A stretch of DNA of 64,000 bases. Source: Faecalicatena_A orotica (lineage in GTDB: Bacteria; Bacillota; Clostridia; Lachnospirales; Lachnospiraceae). A model generated the notes under the pieces. The model was not told the DNA's origin and made no database searches. It saw nothing but the letters and a program-made list of their open reading frames with translations. How positions within the stretch are numbered: the first letter of the stretch is position 1; each line of letters begins with the position of its first letter. The stretch is taken from NCBI RefSeq assembly GCF_040545875.1, contig NZ_JBEPMR010000010.1. One strand, given 5' to 3'. Below are positions 1-7,546 of this stretch, piece after piece. The position numbers and the translations under genes were made by a program.

Positions 1-231
1 CGCTAGAAGGAATCATATGCAAGAGTAAACCCTACTTATCCAAGACTAAGTCCTACATAGGATGAACAGGGTAGGATTTAGAAAAATAATTTACGGTTTC
101 ATAAGTACTCTCCTTCATATCTTGTATTTTCTTAACATATATTGTATGCTGAAAATAAACCAGTTGTCCAATTCATATTTTCCATAAAAACTATTCCCAT
201 ATGGCATAGTAAGTTTGAAAGGAGCATGCTC

Positions 232-1146
232 ATGAATTTTCAGGATCTTCAGTACCTCCTCTGTATCGCCAAGCACCAGAATCTGACGAAGGCAGCGCAG
301 GAACTATATATCTCGCAGCCGACCTTAAGTAAATCTCTCCGGAAACAGGAGCAGGAACTGGGAGGGAAGCTTTTTTCCCGAAGTAATAACTGTTATATTC
401 CCACCTATCTTGGGCGCTGCTGCCTTGACTATGCCAAGAAGGCTGTAGCGCTTAAGCAGGACTGGGAAAAAGAACTGCTGGACCTCCATTCCTGCAGTGA
501 AGGTGAACTGAATATTGCCTTCCCGCTGATGCGCAGCTCCTGCATGATTCCCAGAATACTCCCGGTTTTCCACAAAGAATATCCCGGTATACATGTGAAT
601 CTGTTTGAAGAAACCCATGCCATTCAGGAGCGCCTTCTGACAGACGACCGGCTGGACTTTGCTGTCTTTACAGAATCAAGCCCTCACCCAAAGCTTTCCT
701 ATGAACTCCTTCTAAAAGAAGAGGTACTGCTCTGCCTTCCTCCCGGCCACCCCTTTGCCTCAATGGGGCACCTGCATCCCGGAAGAAAATATCCTTCCTT
801 TGACCTGTCACTGATGGCAGAAGAACCATTCATACTGCACTATCCGGAACAGAATACCGGACAAATTGCCCGGAACTTATTCAAAGAATATCAGATTGAC
901 CCGCCCGTTTCCCTGCTCACGCGAAGCACACAGACCTGTGCCCTGCTCTCTCAGGAAGGTCTTGGCTCCTGTTTTCTTCCAGAAACTTATGTAAAAAATA
1001 TGATCTTCCGGCAGCCGCCTGTCTGTTTTTCTATCGGCGAGAATGGAATATTTACTACACTCATGATTGCTTACCGGAAAAATGCATATCTTGCTTCTTA
1101 TGCAAAAGACTTTATCAGAATCGCGCAGGAAACAGTACACATGTAG
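232..1146 (+). CDS. LysR-family transcriptional regulator
   Basis: A 304-residue LysR-type regulator. The N-terminal winged helix-turn-helix (about residues 1-60) shows the usual pattern of helices around AAQELYISQPTLSKSLRKQE, and the rest is a periplasmic-binding-like effector domain. The reading frame is open upstream to 142, but the ATG at 232 is chosen because an AAAGGAG ribosome site (218-224) sits seven bases before it and the LysR fold begins there. No target gene lies beside it: upstream is the window edge, downstream is the convergent ArsA operon. The stop codon is followed at once by a hairpin repeat. Effector and targets cannot be told from sequence. Confidence 0.9.
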   Translation: MNFQDLQYLLCIAKHQNLTKAAQELYISQPTLSKSLRKQEQELGGKLFSRSNNCYIPTYLGRCCLDYAKKAVALKQDWEKELLDLHSCSEGELNIAFPLMRSSCMIPRILPVFHKEYPGIHVNLFEETHAIQERLLTDDRLDFAVFTESSPHPKLSYELLLKEEVLLCLPPGHPFASMGHLHPGRKYPSFDLSLMAEEPFILHYPEQNTGQIARNLFKEYQIDPPVSLLTRSTQTCALLSQEGLGSCFLPETYVKNMIFRQPPVCFSIGENGIFTTLMIAYRKNAYLASYAKDFIRIAQETVHM

Positions 1147-1189
1147 TTGGGGACGTAATCTTCTTCAATTATACTACGTCCCAAATTGA
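1147..1189. repeat. Hairpin repeat element, copy 1
   Basis: Starts on the base after the LysR stop codon. Arms GGGACGTA (1150-1157) and TACGTCCC (1175-1182) can pair around a 17-base AT-rich loop. The same unit recurs at 1230-1272 and 4530-4572. A linker containing CCCTGTACCTTTTTGCAAA follows it and is also shared with the third copy. No T-tract follows the stem, so it is not a classical terminator, although it separates two convergent genes. Confidence 0.75.
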
Positions 1190-1229
1190 GTTTTGCCCTG
1201 TACCTTTTTGCAAATTTCCCTGTGTGCGG

Positions 1230-1272
1230 TTGGGGACGTAATCTTTTTGAAATATACTACGTCCCAAATTGA
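1230..1272. repeat. Hairpin repeat element, copy 2
   Basis: Second copy of the GGGACGTA/TACGTCCC hairpin, with the same flanks and a slightly different loop. It ends one base before the stop codon of the convergent ArsA-like gene. The two copies and their linker therefore fill the whole gap between the convergent genes. They could work as a bidirectional transcription barrier or be a REP-like mobile remnant; both readings are inference. Confidence 0.75.
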
Positions 1273-2430
1273 TTAAAACTGAATTGTCAAATAAGGTGCT
1301 TTGTACTTTGCTCCCTTGATTTCGTTGTCCTGTAGTGTTACCGGCAGTGGGAATCGCCTTACTTCATTTTTGACAGCGAGCACAAGCTCTCTTCCGGACT
1401 GTTTTAATTCGAGTTCACCTTTGTCGGCAAATGGCAGCAGTATAGTAAGCTTTTTTTCTCCTTCAAGGAGACTGACTTTATATATCTCTTCCTTGAATAA
1501 AATCCTAAAAGGATCTTGATCGAGAAATAGCATTTCACCGGTTCTTTGGAGGTCTTCCAGGGAGCATATTTCACCTTTTTGTAGTTCGAGATAAAATTTA
1601 GGAACCTCGGAAAAACATTCTTTAATTTCCTGTAATCCTTCTTCCTGCATGTTAACCCATTTCTGAAAATATCCTTCCATCGCCTCTTTTGAATAAATCC
1701 TGTTAATAATGATTGCATCTACATTATAGTTAAATAAATGAAGACATGTAAAATTTCGCTTCGTCTCCTGTATTACGATTTTCTCAGGTGTTGTGACAAT
1801 ACGCATGCTTACAATATCATGGTTCAGCATCAGTTTTTGTAATCTCTCCATTTTATCCATCAAATATTCAATATCGTCGAATACAGACTCCTCGGGCATC
1901 GGTATTTTCATAATTTTTTCTACCGCCGGTCCCGCTACTTTTAAACTTTTCCTTTTCATTGGAAGTATCTTTTCCAGCATATCAGAAAATTTTTCCGGAT
2001 ATTTTAATAAGGAAAGTGTCTCTCCGGTCGGTGCACAGTCTACAATAATGACATCATAAACTCCACTTTCAGCCATTTCCATAATTTTGAACATGGAAAA
2101 TAATTCTTCAAGCCCCGGAAATACAAGCAGTTCTTCCACTTCGATTCCGCCCCTGCCTTTTATTGTCAGCATCTCGCGCATATAACTTTTAAGATTTCCC
2201 CAGCTTTTTTCACCTTCATAGATTGTATCAACCTCAAGCCCATATAGATTTTCCTGAATTTTTACAGGGTCCTTACCTAATCTGACATTCATTGAATCGC
2301 TGAGACTGTGCGCCTGATCGGTACTCATTACCAGTACCTTTTTCCCCTCCCGGGCAATCTTACAGGCAGTTGCCGCTGCTACTGTCGTTTTACCAACTCC
2401 GCCTTTCCCTGTATACAATATGATCCTCAT
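1273..2430 (-). CDS. ArsA/Get3-family ATPase (first paralogue)
   Basis: A 385-residue soluble ATPase of the ArsA/GET3/TRC40 class. It opens with the deviant Walker A motif GKGGVGKTT (residues 8-16), which carries the signature lysine, and has the switch motif VDCAPTGETLSLL near residue 130. The last ~80 residues resemble the alpha-crystallin-like (HSP20) extension seen in many bacterial members. There is one ATPase domain, unlike plasmid ArsA with two, so it should act as a dimer. No arsB, arsC or arsD lies nearby, so arsenite export is unlikely. GGAGG lies eight bases before the ATG. It is the last gene of an operon with the 78-residue protein and a second ArsA-like ATPase. Client and process are unknown. 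Confidence 0.88.
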   Translation of the reverse strand: MRIILYTGKGGVGKTTVAAATACKIAREGKKVLVMSTDQAHSLSDSMNVRLGKDPVKIQENLYGLEVDTIYEGEKSWGNLKSYMREMLTIKGRGGIEVEELLVFPGLEELFSMFKIMEMAESGVYDVIIVDCAPTGETLSLLKYPEKFSDMLEKILPMKRKSLKVAGPAVEKIMKIPMPEESVFDDIEYLMDKMERLQKLMLNHDIVSMRIVTTPEKIVIQETKRNFTCLHLFNYNVDAIIINRIYSKEAMEGYFQKWVNMQEEGLQEIKECFSEVPKFYLELQKGEICSLEDLQRTGEMLFLDQDPFRILFKEEIYKVSLLEGEKKLTILLPFADKGELELKQSGRELVLAVKNEVRRFPLPVTLQDNEIKGAKYKAPYLTIQF

Positions 2431-2456
2431 TTTATTTCCTCCTGCTTTTCGTCAAT

Positions 2457-2693
2457 TTACTCTATGATGACCTTTTGAACTTTCTTATCATGATCTGTAT
2501 CCCCAAAGTGCTCACCCGGCTTTTCTTTTCCACCGGATTTTATAATGCCGCAAATGCACTCCGCTACCATTTCCTTTACCTCATTTTCAATCACATCAAA
2601 ATGCGCGGATACTTTTGGCCCTATCAAAGACTGAACAGCTAGACGCTCATAATGATAAGCCTCATGGACCCTTTTCATCATTTCTTTGTTCAT
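2457..2693 (-). CDS. Small conserved-context protein between two ArsA-like ATPases
   Basis: A 78-residue soluble protein of no recognised family. It has a helical N-terminal half, a pair of cysteines (AECICGII), and a charged, flexible C-terminus ending KKVQKVIIE. That tail resembles the end of the MarR regulator upstream in the same region (KVRKIIIE). An AAGGGA ribosome site precedes the ATG. The gaps of 26-27 bases on both sides put it in one transcript with the two ATPases, so it may be a subunit, adaptor or client of them. That function is inferred from position only. Confidence 0.65.
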   Translation of the reverse strand: MNKEMMKRVHEAYHYERLAVQSLIGPKVSAHFDVIENEVKEMVAECICGIIKSGGKEKPGEHFGDTDHDKKVQKVIIE

Positions 2694-2720
2694 TTCATTC
2701 TTCCCTTTCTGATAAAATCA

Positions 2721-3881
2721 TTATTTGAGTTCAAACTGCATGTTTAAATATTCTTTTTCCAGTTTTGCAGAAGTAATTTCGTAAGTCCTTATCGAATCCG
2801 GTAACGGGATATTACGTTTAAAATTCCCCAGCTTTATTACAACGTCCGATTCCGACTGATACACATCCAGTTCATCCTTCTCCACATACGGAATAGGAAC
2901 CCGGAGAAGATATCCCTGTTCATTTTCGCGGAATTCTTCTCTGGGACCATCCATCCTTGAAGCAAATACATCTTCCGTAAGCACATCCCGGCAAATTCGC
3001 CCTACTGCGTCCAGCCCCTTAAGTTCTTCATCGTACCACCGTATATACCAGATTGGCAGTCCTGTAAAACATTCTTCAAGCTGGATTACATATCTCCCCT
3101 GGATTTCCAGCCATTTATCAAAGAACTTATTATCAATGTCTTTGGGAAGAATTCTGTTAATATAAATTCCATCCACATTAAAATTATAGAGATTCATATA
3201 CATATAATTACGCTTCGTCTCTTCTACCGCCATCTTCTCAGGTACAGCCACCAGCCGTATACTCGTGATCTCCCTGTCCTTCAATAGTTCCTGCAATTCT
3301 ACAAGCTTCAGATACATCCGCTCAATATCGTTAATCGCTTCCCTGTTTGGCAGCTCAACTTTTAATAGTTTCTTAGACACTGGCGCCAGAACCCTGATTG
3401 CCACCTTGCCGACCGGAAGAAATTTCTCCACATACCATGATAAAAGCTCCGGAAATTTCAATAAAGAAAGTGTCTCCCCGGTCGGTGCACAGTCTACAAT
3501 AATCCGCCCATAGATTCCTTCCTTGTAAACCTCTGCGATTTTCAAAAGCGAAACCAGCTCTTCCATGCCCGGAATCATTCCAAAATCTTCCATTCCCACA
3601 TCACTGTCCAGAGAAATCATCTTCCTCAGACTCTCTGACATCTCGTGAAAATCATGTTCCAGCACGTATTCGGGATCAATCTCATATACATCCAGATTCG
3701 GGATAATCTCAACCGGCTCCCTGCCAAGTTCCTTCTCGAACAGATCACCAAGATTATGTGCCATATCAGTGCTTACAAGTAACGTTTTCACACCATCATT
3801 TGCACTTTTCACAGCATGTGCTGTCGCCGTACTTGTTTTACCAACTCCACCCTTACCCGTAAAAATATAAATCCTGCTCAT
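2721..3881 (-). CDS. ArsA/Get3-family ATPase (second paralogue)
   Basis: A 386-residue paralogue of the ATPase at 1273-2430, with the same plan: FTGKGGVGKTSTAT at the N-terminus, IVDCAPTGETLSLLKFP in the switch region, and a C-terminal HSP20-like extension ending in YLNMQFELK. The start is placed at the third in-frame ATG (3879-3881) because GGAGG lies seven bases upstream of it, while an earlier ATG at 3905 has no ribosome site. It is first in the ATPase operon, 91 bases after the MarR gene, in a gap carrying a sequence like that in the marR promoter. The two ATPases could form homo- or heterodimers. Neither has a GET3-type CxxC zinc motif that I can see. Confidence 0.88.
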   Translation of the reverse strand: MSRIYIFTGKGGVGKTSTATAHAVKSANDGVKTLLVSTDMAHNLGDLFEKELGREPVEIIPNLDVYEIDPEYVLEHDFHEMSESLRKMISLDSDVGMEDFGMIPGMEELVSLLKIAEVYKEGIYGRIIVDCAPTGETLSLLKFPELLSWYVEKFLPVGKVAIRVLAPVSKKLLKVELPNREAINDIERMYLKLVELQELLKDREITSIRLVAVPEKMAVEETKRNYMYMNLYNFNVDGIYINRILPKDIDNKFFDKWLEIQGRYVIQLEECFTGLPIWYIRWYDEELKGLDAVGRICRDVLTEDVFASRMDGPREEFRENEQGYLLRVPIPYVEKDELDVYQSESDVVIKLGNFKRNIPLPDSIRTYEITSAKLEKEYLNMQFELK

Positions 3882-3908
3882 TCTCATTCCTCCATTTTTA
3901 TTCATCAG

Positions 3909-3936
3909 ATGAATATTTCGATGTTCGAAGTATTTG
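3909..3936 (-). promoter_or_regulatory. Candidate MarR operator ahead of the ArsA-like operon
   Basis: Read on the minus strand, this gap contains ATACTTCGAACATCGAAATATTC, here cited only as two near-inverted half sites, TACTTCGA and TCGAAATA. The core TACTTCGAA also occurs twice (once degenerate) in the marR promoter at 4482-4514. Shared sites suggest that the MarR protein controls both transcripts. No protein-binding data; sequence similarity only. Confidence 0.45.
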
Positions 3937-3972
3937 TTTTAAATTTTGCCACTGCCATTCGGCAGCAGCAAG

Positions 3973-4470
3973 TCATTCAATTATTATTTTTCTCACCTTA
4001 GGCTTTTCCTGCTTCTTACTATGTTCCTCTTTTAAAATTTCCATAAAACGGTTCAACATACGAAAGAATATATTCAATTCCTCCTCAGTGAACCCTTCCA
4101 TCACTTTCTGCCCATAGTACATGAACTCCTTTAACAGAAGCTGAATCTGCTGTGTCCCACATTCTCCAAGCCGAATCGTAACAATTCTCTTGTCCTCCTC
4201 GCTCCTCTGCCTAACCACCAGCTTCCTCTTCTCCATCCTGCTGACAATCCCCGTCGCCGTGTTAAGCGGTACATTGATATACTCCGCAATCCGCGTCATA
4301 TTCACTTCCTTCTCCACGTACAAAAGCCACAAGACAAATATTTCATTCTTAGAGCAGTCCATCAACAGATTCTGCCAGATCTCCGGGGCCAGAAACTCCT
4401 TCACCTGATCCACATACCGGAAAATACAATCCTCAAATCTCTCATCATCATAATTCATACCATTCACCAT
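3973..4470 (-). CDS. MarR-family transcriptional regulator
   Basis: A 165-residue winged-helix regulator. The DNA-binding region (about residues 60-120) shows the MarR pattern MTRIAEYINVPLNTATGIV followed by a wing with VVRQRSEEDKRIVTIRL. AAGGA lies eight bases upstream of the chosen ATG. The C-terminus ends KVRKIIIE, close to the ending of the 78-residue protein at 2457-2693. It lies just upstream of, and on the same strand as, the two ArsA-like ATPases and shares a TACTTCGAA motif in both promoter regions. It is probably an autoregulated local repressor. The ligand is unknown. Confidence 0.9.
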   Translation of the reverse strand: MVNGMNYDDERFEDCIFRYVDQVKEFLAPEIWQNLLMDCSKNEIFVLWLLYVEKEVNMTRIAEYINVPLNTATGIVSRMEKRKLVVRQRSEEDKRIVTIRLGECGTQQIQLLLKEFMYYGQKVMEGFTEEELNIFFRMLNRFMEILKEEHSKKQEKPKVRKIIIE

Positions 4471-4481
4471 TTATTTCATCC

Positions 4482-4524
4482 TTCGAAGTAATTTAATTCT
4501 ACACCCGAAGTATTAATTAGTCAA
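4482..4524 (-). promoter_or_regulatory. marR promoter with overlapping operator-like repeats
   Basis: Minus-strand -35 TTGACT (4519-4524) and -10 TAGAAT (4496-4501) are separated by exactly 17 bases. One ATACTTCG copy lies in the spacer and one ATTACTTCGAAGG copy lies just downstream of the -10. Bound repressor at either would block RNA polymerase, as expected for MarR autoregulation. Confidence 0.6.
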
Positions 4525-4529
4525 GCGAA

Positions 4530-4616
4530 TTGGGGACGTAATCTTTTTTAATTATACTACGTCCCTAATTGAGTTTTACCCTGTACCTTTTTGCAAACTG
4601 CCCTGTACCTTTTTGA
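4530..4616. repeat. Hairpin repeat element, copy 3, with direct-repeat tail
   Basis: The GGGACGTA/TACGTCCC hairpin (4530-4572) matches the pair at 1147-1272. It is followed by GAGTTTTACCCTGTACC, also present after copy 1, and the CCCTGTACCTTTTTG segment is then repeated once more (4601-4615). The copies therefore bracket the LysR-distal and MarR-proximal ends of the ArsA-like operon. Likely a dispersed intergenic repeat family. Confidence 0.7.
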
Positions 4617-4733
4617 ACATGTTCGTCATAATCATCAAATTTCATGCTCATTTTCTGACTTTATTGCCAATCCCTTTTCCAGTAACATTTACAATATGTC
4701 ACGCCTTCATAAATAGGCCTTTATTATATGAAA

Positions 4734-4759
4734 AAAAATCAGACATACGTCTGATTTTT
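4734..4759 (-). terminator. Rho-independent terminator of tRNA-Gly
   Basis: Inverted repeat AAAAATCAGAC / GTCTGATTTTT with a four-base loop (4745-4748). On the minus strand the stem is followed by a run of T, six bases beyond the tRNA 3' end. Confidence 0.8.
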
Positions 4760-4764
4760 AAAAA

Positions 4765-4835
4765 AGCAGATAACGGGAATCGAACCCGCCTCTCCAGCTT
4801 GGGAAGCTGGCATTCTACCAATGAACTATATCTGC
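4765..4835 (-). tRNA. tRNA-Gly, anticodon CCC
   Basis: A full cloverleaf can be drawn on the minus strand: acceptor GCAGATA/TATCTGC, D arm GTTC/GAAT, anticodon stem CCAGC/GCTGG around the loop TTCCCAA, four-base variable loop, T arm GCGGG/CCCGT with loop TTCGATT. The loop centre CCC reads GGG glycine codons. The discriminator base is T and no CCA is encoded, so the tail must be added enzymatically. An intrinsic terminator follows. Confidence 0.93.
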
Positions 4836-4849
4836 ATGTGATTTATTAT

Positions 4850-5142
4850 AAAACTTCTTTCTAATAAAATCAAGAGTTTTTTAGAAAATATATCATTATG
4901 CTAGATTAATGTTATTGTTCAAGTCTTGCCGTGCCCCCGTTGAACGACATCGAAACCATTAAAGTGATGATTTCATGGAATCTTGTCTACGCTTTACTAC
5001 GGTCCATGCTGAACATGCGCCATTGGTGCATCCCCCATCTCCGAAGGCAACATTTAACGGGCTGATGTCTTACTGTGCACATCCATAAGGTGTAAACAAT
5101 TACAATTAAATATTGGGAGATTGATATACCATGTCAAAATAG
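4850..5142. other. Intergenic stretch without a recognised gene
   Basis: About 290 bases between the tRNA and the C45-like gene. A short open stretch on the plus strand (about 4945-5065) starts LNDIETIKVMISWN but has no ribosome site and no recognisable family. GTTCAA/TTGAAC (near 4917-4945) could form a small hairpin. It may be the remnant of a lost gene or element beside the tRNA; nothing definite is seen. Confidence 0.3.
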
Positions 5143-6204
5143 TCATTTACATAAGTTATGTTTTCCCTGTACAATATCATGTAATCTGCTGTCTGTAAGA
5201 AATTTCTTTTTTCGCGGGTCGCCCTCTGCCCGATATATCATTAGACGTTTTAAGTCAAAAACTGAACTCCAGACCGTTTCAAAATCTGGTTCATCATCAT
5301 ATTGACACATGAAACCATATTTCCCTTTCAAAAGCTGTTCTGTTGCCTCAATGAGATTTCCTTTTATGTGGGTAGAAAAACTATTTATGACGGTATGATA
5401 CCGTTTATTAGAATGATAGTCGCTTCCGTTTGCTGCGTCATACGATTTTAATTCATTGGAAATAAAGCTATTAACAGTACATACTATTTTGCCATTCTCC
5501 AAATTTTCAGCTTTCCTTATTTTCTTTGCCGAAGGGGTGCATTCAACAACCATCATTTTCCCACTCTTATCGGCAATGAGAATATTGCAGTTAGAAGCTA
5601 TTGGCAATTCCATAAGCAAAGAAAGCGCATTTTCTGTATTACCCGCTTTTTCCAGCAGATACCTGACAATGAAACAGGAAGTAAATCCCGCCTGTATCTT
5701 CTTCAGACAGGTCATAACAAAAGTCATTGCTATAACTAAACCATGCTCATTTATTCCCTCTTCTCCGTTAATGAAAGAAGAGGTCGTTATGTTAAATCTG
5801 TTTCCGTTTGAAGGGGAATATATTTCACTTTTACTTCCCTTTTTCAAGTATGGCGGCAAATCGTTGTTTCGTCCATAGATAATATTCCCATCCTTAGAGT
5901 AGGCGAAAGCGGTACACCCTCTGATTTCAATTGGGATATTATCTTCCAGATTATACATACAACAGCCCATACATAGCAGCCATGAAGCTAAGATATAATA
6001 GTCAATACCTATGGTATCACTGATACCACGGATTTCTTCACAGACCTCTGGGAAAATTTTTCTCAATATCTGTTCGCTCTTTTTTCCATATACAAGCTGA
6101 AACTCATCAAGGTGAAGCGGAAATCTCACATTGCTTTTTTGAAATATTTTTCCCCGCTTAACACCCATTTGATAATGGTCACCTTTTAATCTTAAATGAT
6201 ACAT
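5143..6204 (-). CDS. C45-like peptidase / linear amide C-N hydrolase
   Basis: A 353-residue protein resembling the acyl-CoA:6-aminopenicillanate acyltransferase and choloylglycine-hydrolase-like Ntn fold. The likely nucleophile is Cys97 in RGCTAFAYSKDGNIIYGRNND. The later INEHGLVIAMTF and SNCNILIADKSGKMMVVECTP segments match this family. In classical C45 enzymes the cysteine becomes N-terminal by self-cleavage; here the ~96 residues before it would be the released or retained propeptide. The start at 6204 follows AAGGAGG by seven bases. It overlaps the end of the upstream AraC-type gene by 13 bases, so the two are co-transcribed. Substrate unknown; amide or acyl-peptide cleavage is the family expectation. 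Confidence 0.75.
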   Translation of the reverse strand: MYHLRLKGDHYQMGVKRGKIFQKSNVRFPLHLDEFQLVYGKKSEQILRKIFPEVCEEIRGISDTIGIDYYILASWLLCMGCCMYNLEDNIPIEIRGCTAFAYSKDGNIIYGRNNDLPPYLKKGSKSEIYSPSNGNRFNITTSSFINGEEGINEHGLVIAMTFVMTCLKKIQAGFTSCFIVRYLLEKAGNTENALSLLMELPIASNCNILIADKSGKMMVVECTPSAKKIRKAENLENGKIVCTVNSFISNELKSYDAANGSDYHSNKRYHTVINSFSTHIKGNLIEATEQLLKGKYGFMCQYDDEPDFETVWSSVFDLKRLMIYRAEGDPRKKKFLTDSRLHDIVQGKHNLCK

Positions 6205-7073
6205 ATTTCGTCCTCCTTGTCCCTTCTTACAGCAATCCATACTTCAGAATGTCCGTTCTCAGGCGCTTTTTCACAAACAGGATATACTTCTATATCTGGC
6301 AGTCCGGCGTAATCAAATCCCGAAAATGGCAGCCATTCCGTATAGAATCTGTTAAAAATACTCTGTACATTTTCTTTGAAGCAACCGTTGTTTTCAAAGA
6401 CAGCCCATGTGGCTGCCGGAATTTCAAACTCAAACATATTAGGCGGTGCGGGTTTGTCTGTAACGACAGCGATATAGTAAAATATCCTTTTTGGATTTTC
6501 ATATACACTTACACCTAATATCCTTTCGGAAAATTGATTGGATAAGTTGCATATCTCTGAAAACAGATTTCCACACAAAACAGACTTCCAAAATTCTGGT
6601 ATAGTCTTATAATTATCTTCCATACCTGTAGATAATGGAATACGAATCCCTACCATGCGCATGGAATTCTTCTCTGTTAGATGATACGCCATAGCATTTT
6701 CTCCCGTAACCTGAACAGAAAAACGAATTGCCGGATATGCGTTCAGTGTACTTCCCATATTTCGGGCAGCAGTCGGAGTAATATTGTGAACAGTTTGAAA
6801 GGCCCGATTAAATGAAGTCGGGGATGTGTATCCATATTTCAAAGCAATATCAATCACTTTTTTATCCGTTCTCTGTAATTCAAACCCTGCCTGCGTCATT
6901 CTCCTGTGCCGGATATATTCTGATAAGGAAATCCCAGACACATATGAGAATAAACGTTGAAAGTAAAAAGTGGAACAACAGGCAATCCGCGCAGCTTCAT
7001 CATATGAAATTTGGCCATCCAGATTATTTTCTATATAGTCTATGGCGCCACTTAACTTTTTCAGCCATTCCAT
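6192..7073 (-). CDS. AraC-family regulator with GyrI-like effector domain
   Basis: A 293-residue regulator with the DNA-binding domain at the N-terminus (two helix-turn-helix units, residues ~1-100, including the second motif VIDIALKYGYTSPTSFNRAF) and a C-terminal GyrI-like small-molecule-binding domain (~115-290, with WAVFENNGCFKENVQSIFNRF). This order is that of the Rob/BltR-like and SAV2605-type multidrug-sensing proteins. AAAGGAGG precedes the ATG at 7073 by seven bases; an upstream in-frame start at 7094 overlaps that site. It is co-transcribed with the C45-like hydrolase and may control it in response to an amphipathic ligand. Confidence 0.87.
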   Translation of the reverse strand: MEWLKKLSGAIDYIENNLDGQISYDEAARIACCSTFYFQRLFSYVSGISLSEYIRHRRMTQAGFELQRTDKKVIDIALKYGYTSPTSFNRAFQTVHNITPTAARNMGSTLNAYPAIRFSVQVTGENAMAYHLTEKNSMRMVGIRIPLSTGMEDNYKTIPEFWKSVLCGNLFSEICNLSNQFSERILGVSVYENPKRIFYYIAVVTDKPAPPNMFEFEIPAATWAVFENNGCFKENVQSIFNRFYTEWLPFSGFDYAGLPDIEVYPVCEKAPENGHSEVWIAVRRDKEDEICII

Positions 7074-7247
7074 TTGTAACCCTCCTTTAAACAATCATAC
7101 ATTTATCGCACCCATTTTTTCCTCTCTTTTAATGCACTCTTTTGTAAACTTACTAATAGTGTAAGGGAACAAAAAATTAGTTGCAAATAAAAAAACCGGC
7201 GAAAGTAACTAGCAACTCAAATTTATTAATCTGAAATACAAATGTAA

Positions 7248-7292
7248 AAAGAGTGTAACGCCCCTGTTAACTTAACAGACTTTACACTCTTT
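7248..7292 (-). terminator. Intrinsic terminator after the small coiled-coil gene
   Basis: Long stem AAAGAGTGTAA (7248-7258) / TTACACTCTTT (7282-7292), with an inner CTGTTAAC/TTAACAG pairing. On the minus strand the stem runs into TTTTTACATT. It lies 25 bases beyond the stop codon at 7317. Confidence 0.75.
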
Positions 7293-7316
7293 GTTTATAG
7301 TATATGTAATTGTTAG

Positions 7317-7502
7317 CTATGATACTTGCTCTAAACGCTCCACTCTGGCGGCAATATCATCAATTCGCTGGTTTACCTTATGCCCCATTCTCTCCAAACA
7401 ATTTGATAAATCTTGTTTGGCAACCATGTTGGATCTAATATGACCTAACTTAGTACCCAGCAATTTACTGATTGCTAATAAATCATCATTTATTAATGAC
7501 AT
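7317..7502 (-). CDS. Small coiled-coil-type protein, short paralogue
   Basis: A 61-residue protein starting MSLINDDLLAISKLL and containing IRSNMVAKQDL, then a helical, coiled-coil-like end (DDIAARVERLEQ). The same two blocks bracket the heptad array in the neighbour at 7547-8170 (MPLTNEDLKAIGQLL and IRSKMVTKDYL), so this is a paralogue lacking the array. The start at 7502 is chosen because its ribosome site and spacing (GGGAG, eight bases) match those of the neighbour. No function recognised. Confidence 0.6.
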   Translation of the reverse strand: MSLINDDLLAISKLLGTKLGHIRSNMVAKQDLSNCLERMGHKVNQRIDDIAARVERLEQVS

Positions 7503-7546
7503 ATGCATCACTCCCTAATCTCCACAGCTCTTACAATTACCATACC

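Noticed and set aside
1..141. Possible structured RNA at the left edge (CCTAC/GTAGG pairing)
   Set aside because: Pairing is short and broken, no T-tract or known motif; too close to the edge to judge.
1273..3881. Arsenite resistance operon
   Set aside because: The ATPases are ArsA-like, but no arsenite pump, reductase, chaperone or ArsR regulator is present.
4613..4864. 83-residue open frame on the plus strand
   Set aside because: It runs antisense through the tRNA-Gly gene and its terminator.
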